Positions 8,651 through 16,893 of a stretch of DNA of 64,000 nt are shown here, in pieces (within the stretch, counting starts at the first letter, position 1; every line of letters begins with the position of its first letter). Both the position numbers and the translations under genes were made by a program. Source of the DNA: Paenibacillus antri (GTDB taxonomy: Bacteria; Bacillota; Bacilli; Paenibacillales; YIM-B00363); contig NZ_VCIW01000022.1 of NCBI RefSeq assembly GCF_005765165.1, positions 62,001-126,000 of the forward strand. Reading direction: 5' to 3'. Below the pieces are notes generated by a model. It saw only the letters and a program-made list of their open reading frames with translations, was not told the DNA's origin and did not search any database.

Positions 8651-11038
8651 TTATCGATCCCGGTTCAAGATGTAATTCAATAATTGCTGCAGGAATGCGC
8701 TGCGGCGCGGCATTTCCTTCAACGCCTCCATGGCGAGACAATAGTGCCGCCACATCTCTTTCTTAGCGCCGTCCCGACCTAGGACGGTTACGAAAGTCGA
8801 AGCGTCGTTATCGACGTCTAGGCCGACCGGTTTCCCGAGCGAGCGTTCGTCGCCTTCCGCATCCAGCAAGTCATCCCGGATCTGAAAGGCGATGCCCGCA
8901 TGATACGCGAATGCTTTCAATCTCGAGACGTCTCGTTCGTTCGCATGCGCGAGGATGGCCGGCATCACTAAGGCAGCCTCGAAGGCGATGCCGGTCTTGT
9001 AGAAGCAGATCATATTCAACTGCTCCAACGTCAATGCTTTCCCCTTGGAGTTCAGGTCCATCGCCTGCCCCAGACACAGATCTTCCGCGGCGCGCGCCGA
9101 ATACCGGATCAAGGCAAGGACGGTCTCGGCATCGAACTGGTCCAGCGACGCTTGGTCCTGGATCGCCTTCTGAATCAAATACAGTCCGGTTAACTCCGCG
9201 GTGGCGCTGTCATGCATCCGATGCAGCGTCGTACGGCCTCTTCGGAAAGACGCGTTATCCTGCGACGGCAAGTCGTCGAAGACGAGGGAGGCGGTATGCA
9301 TATACTCCAGCGATCGCAACAGAGGCACGATGGACGCCGCCCGCAGTCCGTATTCTTGCACGCCCATGACGAAGGTCAGCACGGGGCGCAGACGTTTCCC
9401 GTCTCCCGCCAGACTGTAATTCGCCGCATCGATCAACGTCTCTTTCATCGGCGGAATCCCGTCGGGCTTGACGATCTGCAAGGTGCTGTTGATTTGCTCG
9501 CGAGCCGTTCGGACGGTTTCGAAGAACGCCTCTTTCGCCTCCCGTTCGCTTCTTAGATTGGCGATCAATCGGTCCCGAAGCAGCTTATCGAGGAAATCCA
9601 CGTCGTCCGCTTGTCGAACGAGCCGTTGGACCCGTCGATGGAACGCCGGATTTCCGAAAGCGAGCCGGCCCATCACGCGGTTATACTTTTCCGTGCCGAT
9701 TCGCGCTCGATGACGCTTGAGTCCGTTAATGGCGCGGCTAAGGATCGCCTCGCGGGCCTTCGCATCGGAATCATACACCTGGTGAACCAGATGACTGATG
9801 ACCGTCCAATATAACTCATAGGGATTGATCAGGTCCGGACGCCGATCGCGGTAGGTCGCATAGTAGGTGAAGGGGGTTACCGCACCGGCTTCCATATCCT
9901 CGAACATGTCCGCTAAATCGTCGGCCAACTGATTGTAGATGCCGTAGAAAAAGGTACGCTCCTCGAAGCCCTCGTCCGGCGGAGCGCCAAGGATGGACCT
10001 GGCGATCAATCGGGAATAAGCGGACTTCAGAATAATAGGAATATACAGCTCCTCGTTCGTATACGCCGCATGGGACAAATCCTTCGCGCGATCCGACTCT
10101 TGCGCGTGGAAAAACACGTAGGCCTGCTCGAAAAACCCGCGCTGCGTATCCGGTCGCCGACTACGCTTGATATACTCGAACGCTTCCCGCAGCTCCGCGT
10201 ATACGAACTGCATCATCGCCTTGTTCGGTCCGGCCCACTCCCCCGGCTCCGGCCAAACGCCCGTACGCAGCGCTTCCCTTATGATTTGGGAATATTGCGT
10301 CTTCTCTTGAGCGGTTAACACCTGCGCATCCAAAAGATCGTCAATGAACGGGTACGTCAGTCCATAGGAATAGCCGAGTCGGATCGCTTCATCCAGTCTC
10401 CGGGCGCGTTCCGCCGGCGATCGTTCGCCATCCGTCTCTTCGTTCGCGTGCAGGACCACGCCGATTATAATCTTTATCAGCTTACGCTGCGCATGCTCGG
10501 CGTTCATCCCCTCGGGAACGTTCGCCGCCACGCGGTTGATCTTGTCGATCGCCCAGATCACGGCGGTTTCGACGCCTTCCTTCTGGGCCCATCGATAGAG
10601 CTCCGCCGCGCTGAACCACTCCGGCTGCCCTCCCGGCCCGGCTTCGGCGGCAGACATCAAGCGGCGTTTGACGTCGGCGGCCGTACGCTGAATTTTGGCC
10701 TGCGTATCGGGCGAATCCATGGATTTGCCCAGATCCCTCATGTAAATATAGGAGATACTTCGATTCAAGTACGCATCCAATTTGCCTGTATGGTGCAGCC
10801 AAGTTATATAGCTAAGGTCATTCGCGGCCTTCGACTTTCCCTTTCCCCGCGGGAAGAAGGACAGCCATGACCCGCGATGCATGTGATGTCGTCGCCACAG
10901 TCGGATGTCCTCCGTCAAGGAAGGAACATACGTCTGTCCCTTCACCTGCTCGTACAGTGCTGCGAAGTATCGCGTTGCCTTCCGCTCCGCCAGCCGATAA
11001 CAGCTATCGGCATCTATTCGTAACCCCTCATCATCCAT
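8651..11038 (-). CDS. Two-domain protein: class I isoprenoid-synthase-like N-terminus fused to polyprenyl diphosphate synthase
   Basis: A 795-residue protein, over twice the usual length of a polyprenyl synthase. The C-terminal part (about 500-795) is a clear trans-prenyltransferase, with GKRLRP (547-552), first Asp-rich motif DDLPSQD (588-594) followed by RRGRTTLH, and second motif QIRDDLLDAEGDE (D722-D726). It should condense IPP with allylic diphosphates. The N-terminal part (about 1-480) is not a known domain by eye, but it carries its own IDDLLD (233-237) and, 136 residues later, NQLADDLAD (369-377). That N-x3-D-x3-D pattern resembles the second metal-binding motif of terpene or squalene/phytoene synthases. 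The protein may therefore make a prenyl chain and cyclise or condense it. ATG at 11038 follows GAGGGATGCGCCAT; upstream TTG/ATG codons lack a ribosome site. It is a single-gene unit. Confidence 0.8.
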   Translation of the reverse strand: MDDEGLRIDADSCYRLAERKATRYFAALYEQVKGQTYVPSLTEDIRLWRRHHMHRGSWLSFFPRGKGKSKAANDLSYITWLHHTGKLDAYLNRSISYIYMRDLGKSMDSPDTQAKIQRTAADVKRRLMSAAEAGPGGQPEWFSAAELYRWAQKEGVETAVIWAIDKINRVAANVPEGMNAEHAQRKLIKIIIGVVLHANEETDGERSPAERARRLDEAIRLGYSYGLTYPFIDDLLDAQVLTAQEKTQYSQIIREALRTGVWPEPGEWAGPNKAMMQFVYAELREAFEYIKRSRRPDTQRGFFEQAYVFFHAQESDRAKDLSHAAYTNEELYIPIILKSAYSRLIARSILGAPPDEGFEERTFFYGIYNQLADDLADMFEDMEAGAVTPFTYYATYRDRRPDLINPYELYWTVISHLVHQVYDSDAKAREAILSRAINGLKRHRARIGTEKYNRVMGRLAFGNPAFHRRVQRLVRQADDVDFLDKLLRDRLIANLRSEREAKEAFFETVRTAREQINSTLQIVKPDGIPPMKETLIDAANYSLAGDGKRLRPVLTFVMGVQEYGLRAASIVPLLRSLEYMHTASLVFDDLPSQDNASFRRGRTTLHRMHDSATAELTGLYLIQKAIQDQASLDQFDAETVLALIRYSARAAEDLCLGQAMDLNSKGKALTLEQLNMICFYKTGIAFEAALVMPAILAHANERDVSRLKAFAYHAGIAFQIRDDLLDAEGDERSLGKPVGLDVDNDASTFVTVLGRDGAKKEMWRHYCLAMEALKEMPRRSAFLQQLLNYILNRDR

Positions 11039-11381
11039 ATGGCGCATCCCTCGACTTCGTCGGTTCCTACTCATGTGTTGCAATACGGGAGCAAGGCTCG
11101 GCAGGTTGCGTGAGGGCCCGAGGCCCCCTCTATCCGATCGTGCTTTGCAGACGGCTTCCCATCACCTGCATCATATTTCGAAGAACGTCGCCCGGTGCCG
11201 ATGAAGCTGCAGCAGGACGCTCGGGAACGCCGCCGTACCATCGGCCGATCGCGGTCCGCTGTCGATGATCGCCATCTCGTGATTTCGCGAAACGACAAGA
11301 TAAAAGCCCCCCCATTCAACCCGGGAGAGGCCGACTTGTTCCTTATTCGATGAGACCCGACTTTCTTAGTCGGAAAATGGC
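11039..11381. other. Intergenic stretch with no convincing gene
   Basis: 343 bases between the isoprenoid synthase and the next gene on the same strand. Short open frames here lack ribosome sites and have no family resemblance. A small CCGAC/GTCGG hairpin near 11353-11371 may end the gene at 11382-12029. Confidence 0.5.
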
Positions 11382-12029
11382 TTACGGCTTGAGATTGTTA
11401 TTCGGATCTCCGTCAGGATTCGTACGTACATATCCGTCTCCGTCTACGCCGTCCCTATAATAGCCCTCTACGTACGTACCGTCTTCGCGATAGTATCCCT
11501 CTACATAGTGAGGTTCGACATGATGGACTCCCGGTTCGGTTTCTACAGGCGCTTCTGTTAGCGCCGTCCCTTCCGCATGCGCTGCATCCGCTCCGTCCGC
11601 GACATCTATAATTCCGACAGCGATAGCGCCTACCGCGGCTGTGTAAATCAACCCCTTGGCCCCGGTCTTCAATAGATCGGTATTGTTATCGCTAATCCCC
11701 TTTACCACGGATGCGCCGTTCTCCACCACATTGACAACCATATGCCCGACGCCTTTCGCCGTTGAGGACACCGCCCCCCCGATATCGCTAAAACCATCCT
11801 CCATTATTCGTTCGTTCTGGGTTACGATCCCGGCAGCCACATCCCATGTGCCGCTGGCTAGTTCCCCCGCCGTTTTTCCGGCAAACTTCGTCGCATGCTC
11901 TACGCCGTCGCCGATCTCTTTAATAAAGTTGCTTCCCGCAATTTCTCCGACTACTCTTACGGTCCCGCCGAGAACGCCACCGACGACTTCTCCCGCGAAA
12001 TTTCCCAACCCTTTTAGAAAGCTCAACAT
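11382..12029 (-). CDS. Hypothetical protein with C-terminal YxRxDGTYV repeat motif
   Basis: A 215-residue protein. Residues 1-150 are Gly/Ala/Val-rich with amphipathic or membrane-active stretches (GEVVGGVLGGTVRVVGEIAG; AAVGAIAVGIIDVA), suggesting membrane contact. The C-terminus carries HYVEGYYREDGTYVEGYYRD and ends in RTNPDGDPNNN, a variant of the short GYxRKDGTYVxxYxRTNPDGxPxNN motif seen at the end of many bacterial proteins of unknown role. Start 12029 has AAGGGGGAAGA directly upstream. It stands alone, and no function can be assigned. Confidence 0.7.
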   Translation of the reverse strand: MLSFLKGLGNFAGEVVGGVLGGTVRVVGEIAGSNFIKEIGDGVEHATKFAGKTAGELASGTWDVAAGIVTQNERIMEDGFSDIGGAVSSTAKGVGHMVVNVVENGASVVKGISDNNTDLLKTGAKGLIYTAAVGAIAVGIIDVADGADAAHAEGTALTEAPVETEPGVHHVEPHYVEGYYREDGTYVEGYYRDGVDGDGYVRTNPDGDPNNNLKP

Positions 12030-12288
12030 TCTTCCCCCTTATGTATAAAACTGCGCACCTTTAGAAAAGTGCGCAGCGTGAACGATCATGTTCGGTAACC
12101 CAGCCATTGTCGCATTTATTTAATATAGGAAATGTTTACTATGGAATTATAGTAAGTGGGCCATTATATCGAGTCAAGCCTTTATTTCCAGTAATCTAGC
12201 ACTTGTGTCAGCTCTAACCGAGAGAGTACGGCATGTTCGATTGAAACGACCGAACCCATCGGGGTCTCCTCCCCGGCTCCATATACAG
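12030..12288. other. Intergenic stretch upstream of the YxRxDGTYV protein
   Basis: About 260 bases, A+T-richer than the flanks, presumably holding the promoter of the gene at 11382-12029. A short GTGCGCA/TGCGCAC inverted repeat occurs at about 12052-12077. Nothing else stands out. Confidence 0.4.
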
Positions 12289-12325
12289 CAAGAAGGCTTC
12301 ATCCTGAGCGGATGAAGCCTTCTTG
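12289..12325. terminator. Perfect 16-bp hairpin next to an ssrA 3' remnant
   Basis: CAAGAAGGCTTCATCC pairs perfectly with GGATGAAGCCTTCTTG around the loop TGAGC. It sits just beyond a copy of the tmRNA 3' end (12331-12346), in the same relative position as the terminators of the two intact tmRNA genes, so it is probably an old ssrA terminator. Confidence 0.7.
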
Positions 12326-12330
12326 TTCAT

Positions 12331-12346
12331 TCCTATGGAGCCGAGG
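12331..12346 (-). repeat. Remnant of the tmRNA 3' end (att-like duplication)
   Basis: TCCTATGGAGCCGAGG is identical to 14212-14227, the last bases of tmRNA copy 1 plus its 3' flank. The upstream TCTTGTTC is also shared, with a 4-base difference in spacing. It bounds a 1.9-kb A+T-richer segment whose other edge is the intact tmRNA gene. This is the arrangement left by elements that integrate in the ssrA 3' end. Confidence 0.6.
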
Positions 12347-12367
12347 CGTGGTTTGGCAAATCCACAA

Positions 12368-12384
12368 TTCGCCGTAGGGTGATG
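12368..12384. repeat. 17-bp repeat TTCGCCGTAGGGTGATG, copy 1
   Basis: Identical to 13198-13214. This copy lies 28 bases past the stop of the retropepsin-like gene; the other lies 30 bases past the stop of the gene at 13245-13922. It thus marks the 3' side of two adjacent small gene units. Confidence 0.55.
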
Positions 12385-12412
12385 TTGGAACAATTGGATA
12401 GCACATTCTTAT

Positions 12413-12796
12413 TTAAGTATCGGAATAAGCCAACATCCTTACCGAATCAATAATTAAACCTGCCGCTCGTATAAAGTCAAAACCAACGATGCCATCGAGT
12501 TCCAGGCCATACTCCATACTTCCAATTTCAACTTGAAAGTTATTAACACAAACGCCATCGAAGTCTATTGTATCAAAGATCTTCGTATACACGTATTCGA
12601 TTCTACCAACACCTTGTATGGAATCCACCTCATCCTCGGATTCAGGAACAACCCCGGTTGCCCCCACGACATCCGCTTTGAAGATCGTTCCCGCAGAACC
12701 TGTATCCAATAATACTTTATCCAACTTTATTTTCTGTCCGCGAAACGTGACGGTGACCGAGACAAATGGCAACCCACAATTCATACGAAGATTCAT
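12413..12796 (-). CDS. Retropepsin-like aspartic protease
   Basis: A 127-residue single-domain protein with the aspartyl-protease motif LLDTGSAGTIF (DTGS at about 31-34) and the second hydrophobic-hydrophobic-Gly element DGIVGFDFI near residue 103. Such single-domain proteases would have to dimerise like retroviral enzymes. The start ATG overlaps the stop of the preceding 85-residue gene by 4 bases (ATGA), so the pair is co-translated. The same pairing of a small acidic protein and a retropepsin-like protein occurs in other Firmicutes, but its role is unknown to me. It lies inside the A+T-richer islet between the tmRNA remnant and tmRNA copy 1. Confidence 0.8.
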   Translation of the reverse strand: MNLRMNCGLPFVSVTVTFRGQKIKLDKVLLDTGSAGTIFKADVVGATGVVPESEDEVDSIQGVGRIEYVYTKIFDTIDFDGVCVNNFQVEIGSMEYGLELDGIVGFDFIRAAGLIIDSVRMLAYSDT

Positions 12797-13050
12797 CTAG
12801 GCCCACGCACTCCAACGTACCGTTCACGGGCTACTAATGAAGGACGAGACGTATGGAAAAAACAGTATTCCCGGTGAGGTTCCTGTTTATGTAGTTCGCT
12901 GTATCGACGCATCGCCGATATCGAATCATCAAACCGATCAATGACAACCACCTCTTCGATATAGCGGTTGCCATCAGAGGAATACGCCTTCGTCGCTTCA
13001 AGAACCACCCATTCATTCGGAAACCGTTCCTTTACTTCTTCCCAGCGCAT
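12793..13050 (-). CDS. Small protein paired with the retropepsin-like protease
   Basis: An 85-residue soluble acidic protein beginning MRWEEVKERFPNEWVVLEA. It has a conserved-looking centre (VVVIDRFDDSISAMRRYSELH) and ends in ERYVGVRGPR. No catalytic motif is evident. Start 13050 has GGAGGTGACGGG upstream. It overlaps the protease gene by 4 bases, which suggests that the two products act together, for example as inhibitor, chaperone or substrate of the protease. That role is inference from coupling only. Confidence 0.75.
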   Translation of the reverse strand: MRWEEVKERFPNEWVVLEATKAYSSDGNRYIEEVVVIDRFDDSISAMRRYSELHKQEPHREYCFFHTSRPSLVARERYVGVRGPR

Positions 13051-13197
13051 CCCGTCACCTCCGTCCTTCCTGATAACTACAATATAACATTAACAAAAAT
13101 CCATTGGACAAAACAGCCTTCACATTCAAAAATCCGAGTACATTTCAGGAACAACTTGCCTCGAGTAACGATAATCTTGAATGGAAATAGATATTAT

Positions 13198-13214
13198 TTC
13201 GCCGTAGGGTGATG
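13198..13214. repeat. 17-bp repeat TTCGCCGTAGGGTGATG, copy 2
   Basis: Identical to 12368-12384 (see there). It is 30 bases beyond the stop of the zinc-ribbon-like gene at 13245-13922. Confidence 0.55.
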
Positions 13215-13244
13215 CTGAATTTTTTTGGTGAGATGGCCTAAGAT

Positions 13245-13922
13245 TCAAACAGCATCTTGAGCTACAAGTTCTGTCTGAGTTGTTAACGCGTATACAACAC
13301 CACCCTCAACTCGAAAACATTTATCACCATTTGATGTATTAAGCTTCATTCGTTTTATAATTGCCTTAGACCGTTCCCAATACATTTGTACATCTTCCGC
13401 TTTGAAAACTTGGTAAGCATCTATCCATACGGAAGGTCGTTCACCATCGGCAACTTTTAACAGAGCAGGTTCAACTAGACCCCCAACTGTTACCCCAATG
13501 GTTAATCCTCGGCCCCTTCTTCTTAAAACGTCGACCTTTTTCAAAACATTGAAGTTAAAATAGGAAACATGCTCTCGATCCTCCGCAAAAGTAAAATAAT
13601 CTCCACATTCATCGCAGGTTAATTCGATCGCATGAATGACACCGGCTTGGTGATCTCGAGGGTTTTTGCAATGTCTAAAACGAAAGACGGTACCACAATT
13701 TTCGCATTTCAATACACTGATACTGGCATCTTCTAAAATTCCCATAATATCTTCAATAATTTGATCCCGAAGATCATCCTCATCTTCTTTTGTTGAATCA
13801 CGAATTACCTTCATTAGTAACTTGAGTACAGATAACAGTTTTCCATCCTTAATCTTATTATAAATCAAAATCCTGAATTCAGTCAGTTGAGCATTGTCCT
13901 TTTCAAAAGTCGCTAAAACCAT
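13245..13922 (-). CDS. Hypothetical protein with a four-cysteine zinc-binding pattern
   Basis: A 225-residue protein not recognised as a known family. CENCG and, about 32 residues later, CDECG form a two-knuckle CxxC...CxxC pattern likely to bind zinc; the N-terminal third is helical and charged. Start 13922 is placed 7 bases after GGAGGG; a longer frame beginning at 14015 lacks a ribosome site. Codon use is visibly A+T-richer than in the surrounding core genes, which supports recent acquisition. It is the first gene downstream of tmRNA copy 1 and on the same strand. Confidence 0.7.
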   Translation of the reverse strand: MVLATFEKDNAQLTEFRILIYNKIKDGKLLSVLKLLMKVIRDSTKEDEDDLRDQIIEDIMGILEDASISVLKCENCGTVFRFRHCKNPRDHQAGVIHAIELTCDECGDYFTFAEDREHVSYFNFNVLKKVDVLRRRGRGLTIGVTVGGLVEPALLKVADGERPSVWIDAYQVFKAEDVQMYWERSKAIIKRMKLNTSNGDKCFRVEGGVVYALTTQTELVAQDAV

Positions 13923-14052
13923 TTTCATCCCTCCGAATCTATGAATTTTCTCTACTAGGATTTGCAAAAGGGAGATTAATATACTCGAGATACATGAGAA
14001 AGATGAAAACCCCAAATTTACAGTGCCGAAAAAAACGATAAACCATAGAAAA

Positions 14053-14094
14053 AAGTACTATTGCTAGCGTCAACAAGACGTAACGATAGTACTT
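14053..14094. repeat. Inverted repeat AAGTACTAT...ATAGTACTT
   Basis: A perfect 9-bp inverted repeat with a 24-base interior, between the zinc-protein start and tmRNA copy 1. It could be a hairpin or operator for the islet gene, or a scar of an inserted element; sequence does not decide. Confidence 0.4.
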
Positions 14095-14170
14095 AATCCG
14101 ACACCTTTCTGAACCCCTATCCGGCCATAAAAGTTGTGGTTTTATCTGGGCGCCCTTATAACTGCATAGG

Positions 14171-14212
14171 AACAAGAAAGGCCCCACCCTCCCGGGCGGG
14201 ACCTCTCTTGTT
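14171..14212 (-). terminator. Terminator of tmRNA copy 1
   Basis: On the minus strand GAACAAGAGAGGTCCCGCCC pairs imperfectly with GGGTGGGGCCTTTCTTGTTC right after the tmRNA 3' end. Confidence 0.65.
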
Positions 14213-14216
14213 CCTA

Positions 14217-14579
14217 TGGAGCCGAGGGGAGTCGAACCCCTGTCCGAAAATAACGGCACACAAGCTTCTACGAGTGTAGTTACGGTATTGTTGTCATCGC
14301 GCGGACGCCCCGGAACCGGCTTCGCGCGCGATCAGCCTGATTGTCTTCTTCCGTCAGACCCCAGGCGGAGACCTGACGGCGTATCCCACTGAAGGTGAGC
14401 CCCTATCCTAGCACATGGGCGATGCTAGGTAGAAGCACGAGAGCAGGTTATTAAGCTGCTACTGCGTAAGAAGGTTGTGCTTTGCCATTTATTATGGCTT
14501 TAGCGTTGATGAAGCGGACGCGGCCCCGCTACTCGCTACTCATGCTCGAACTATTCCCGTCGAATCCATAAACGGCCCC
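14217..14579 (-). ncRNA. ssrA: Transfer-messenger RNA (tmRNA), copy 1
   Basis: A 363-base tmRNA that rescues stalled ribosomes together with SmpB. The 5' end GGGGCCG pairs with CGGCTCC at the 3' end to form the acceptor stem; the discriminator A follows and CCA is not encoded. The conserved TTTATGGATTCGACGGG segment is present near the 5' end, and the T-arm GTTCGACTCCCC near the 3' end. The tag reading frame after resume codon GGC gives GKAQPSYAVAA followed by TAA TAA. The gene is 75 bases downstream of smpB, the usual neighbour. A second gene at 33668-34030 differs at one base (14391 G against 33842 A). Confidence 0.96.
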
Positions 14580-14654
14580 GTACATAAAGCAATTCTATCA
14601 TGAACCGCCGCTTCGCGCAGGACGAACGGCGGGACGTGATCCCTTGGAAAAAGT

Positions 14655-15134
14655 CTATCGCGCCACCTTCTGGCGTTCCTTCAACGCGCGCTGAATGTCG
14701 CGCTGCGCGTCCTTCTTGGCGGCCGATTCCCGCTTATCGTAGTTCTTCTTGCCCTTGCCCAGGCCGATCAGCATCTTGGCGAAGCCGTTCTTGAGATACA
14801 CCTTCAGCGGCACGATCGTGTATCCCTCTTGCTTCGACAAGCCGAGCAGCTTCGCGATTTCCTTCTTATGAAGGAGCAGCTTGCGCGCCCGCGTCGGGTC
14901 GGACGGATTGAACCGGTTGCCCTGCTCGAACGGCGAGATGTGCATGTTATGAACGAACGCTTCCCCGTTCCGAATCGTGGCGAACGCGTCCGAGATGTTC
15001 GCCTTCCCGCTCCGCAGCGACTTGATCTCCGTGCCGGTCAGAACGAGCCCCGCTTCATAGGTGTCCTCGATGAAGTAGTCGTGCGACGATTTGCGGTTTT
15101 GGGCTAGCAGCTTGTCGTCGTTCTTCTTCGCCAT
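14655..15134 (-). CDS. smpB: SsrA-binding protein SmpB
   Basis: A 159-residue RNA-binding protein that brings tmRNA to stalled ribosomes. It matches SmpB over its whole length: [31 protein letters not shown] at the start, the beta-barrel core through [10 protein letters not shown], and the Lys-rich C-terminal tail [12 protein letters not shown]...RALKERQ that folds in the ribosome. ATG 15134 follows GGAGGTGCATTCGCG. In most Firmicutes it lies between rnr and ssrA; here it is followed by ssrA copy 1 but is separated from rnr by about 19.5 kb. Confidence 0.97.
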   Translation of the reverse strand: MAKKNDDKLLAQNRKSSHDYFIEDTYEAGLVLTGTEIKSLRSGKANISDAFATIRNGEAFVHNMHISPFEQGNRFNPSDPTRARKLLLHKKEIAKLLGLSKQEGYTIVPLKVYLKNGFAKMLIGLGKGKKNYDKRESAAKKDAQRDIQRALKERQKVAR

Positions 15135-15213
15135 CGCGAATGCACCTCCGCGCAAAGTTTCGGTAGTACTTCATCATACCAACAGCGGCGGGCGAAATCA
15201 AGGGATCCTGTCT

Positions 15214-16893
15214 TTATCGAACATATTTCGCCGCCAGCCGCTCCGCCGTCCGAGTGGCGAGCGCCTGCGTCGTAAGCGTCGGATTCGCCCCGCCGATTCC
15301 GTTATAATGCACGCTGTTGTCGGCGATGAACAATCGCTTCGTCTGATACGCCTCCCCATGGTCGTCGACGACGAAGCCCATTCGCATGGTGCTCTCCATG
15401 TGAATCATCAGGGCTGCCGGCCAATCCGCCCGGTGCACCTTCTTGGCTCCCGCTCTCCGAAGGAGGTCCACGGCGATCGCCGCCAGCTTCTCCCGCTTCT
15501 CGACGCTGCGTCGGGTTGGGACGTAGTTCACGATCGGGACGGGACCGTGTTCGTCCTTCAACACCGGGTCGACCGAAATCCCGTTCCGGCAGTCCACTTC
15601 GTCGTCGGTCAGAATCGCGAGGCTCAGCGTCCTTCGGTATTGCTCCATCCAATGCTGCAGCTCCGGTCCTACGATGCGTCCCCGACGCTCCGTTCCCGCA
15701 TACCCGGCCTCGCTGATCCCGAAGCTCATGGATGCGGTCAGTCCGGGGCTGATTCCGGACACCATCACGGATCCCAGCCCAGGGTAATCCAACCGGCCGC
15801 CGGACGTATGACCGACGAAGGGATCGATCTCCGGACTGCCCAGAATGGACAGCAGCTCCCTCTCGTCGAACATCCCCGTGACCCAATCTATGTAATGATT
15901 CGCCAGCCCCCTGCCGACCCACGGGTTGTCAGGCAATCCCGAGTTGAGCCATAGCCTTGGACTCTCGATTGCCCCCGCGGCCATGACCACGGCCGCGGCC
16001 CGAAGCTCCTCCGTCTCTCCCGTCCACGTATTCCGTACGCGCACGCCGACGGCGCGCAAGCCTTCCGCCGGATGCGTCTCCGTCAAAATCCTTACGGCGA
16101 ACGCATTGGGGCGTATGGCGACCCGGCCCGTGCTCAACGCCAATGGAACATAGCTCACTAGGGTCGAGCGCTTCGCGACCTTATCCACCGAAGGTCCGTG
16201 CGGGCATCCGTTGACGCAATGCCCCGCAAGGGTGCAGCCCTCCATCCAAGACAGCCGTTCCATCGAGTATTTGGGATTCATCAAGTCGGGATTCGGCGGA
16301 AGAATGGCGTTCGGCTGCGGACGGTACCCGGGAACCGTCACGTCCAGCGTAGGGTTCAGTTGCCAACCGGCTTTCCGCGCGCCGTAATAGAACAACTCCT
16401 CTTTGGCGGTCGTCGGCGCGAAGGCGACCGGGAGCGTGCATTCGACTTTTTCGTAATAAGGAATCAACTCCCGGTAGGACACCGGCCAGATGCCGTCGAT
16501 CGTCGAGGGGATAGCGCGGGGCGAATTGGCGAAATAGGACTGGGTGGTCCCGCCTACGCCGGAGTTTTGCCAGGCGAAGCCTCGCTGCTTGAAGTTCCGA
16601 AACCAGGGTGCCCGGCCTCGATCCGCAGGGCCCCAACGCAGCTTGCCGGCAATCAGGTCGTTCATCTCTTCTTCTCGCTTATCGTACTGCGCCCGCAGGA
16701 GATGGATATTCAAGTCCGCGGGGTCCGCGCTCTGCCGGCCTCCCCGCTCCGCATTGGGCTCCGGCCATTGCGAATTTCCGTACCAGGGTCCCGCCTCCAA
16801 CACGAGCACCTGAAGTCCCGCTTCCCCGAGCTCCTTAGCGATCACCCCCCCGCCTCCGCCCGAGCCGATCACGATGACATCCGGGTCAGCCAT
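15214..16893 (-). CDS. GMC-family oxidoreductase, FAD-dependent large subunit
   Basis: A 559-residue flavoprotein of the glucose-methanol-choline family, gluconate-2-dehydrogenase-like branch. The N-terminus has the dinucleotide-binding motif VIGSGGGGGVIAKELGEAGLQVLVLEAG. Near residue 220 there is a Cys cluster (CTLAGHCVNGCPHG) typical of this branch. The C-terminus ends in the GMC region LFIADNSVHYNGIGGANPTLT with the catalytic His. It probably oxidises a polyol or sugar acid and passes electrons to a respiratory acceptor. GTG/ATG choice is clear: ATG 16893 follows AAGGGGGAGATACGG. It overlaps the small-subunit gene by 8 bases, so the two form a complex or are at least co-expressed. Confidence 0.88.
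   Translation of the reverse strand: MADPDVIVIGSGGGGGVIAKELGEAGLQVLVLEAGPWYGNSQWPEPNAERGGRQSADPADLNIHLLRAQYDKREEEMNDLIAGKLRWGPADRGRAPWFRNFKQRGFAWQNSGVGGTTQSYFANSPRAIPSTIDGIWPVSYRELIPYYEKVECTLPVAFAPTTAKEELFYYGARKAGWQLNPTLDVTVPGYRPQPNAILPPNPDLMNPKYSMERLSWMEGCTLAGHCVNGCPHGPSVDKVAKRSTLVSYVPLALSTGRVAIRPNAFAVRILTETHPAEGLRAVGVRVRNTWTGETEELRAAAVVMAAGAIESPRLWLNSGLPDNPWVGRGLANHYIDWVTGMFDERELLSILGSPEIDPFVGHTSGGRLDYPGLGSVMVSGISPGLTASMSFGISEAGYAGTERRGRIVGPELQHWMEQYRRTLSLAILTDDEVDCRNGISVDPVLKDEHGPVPIVNYVPTRRSVEKREKLAAIAVDLLRRAGAKKVHRADWPAALMIHMESTMRMGFVVDDHGEAYQTKRLFIADNSVHYNGIGGANPTLTTQALATRTAERLAAKYVR

Noticed and set aside
11071-11319. 82-codon minus-strand frame before the isoprenoid synthase
   Set aside because: Ser/Arg-rich composition, no ribosome site and no family resemblance.
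13939-14259. 106-codon minus-strand frame covering the tmRNA copy 1 3' end
   Set aside because: It reads through the mature tmRNA end and its terminator, and has no ribosome site.
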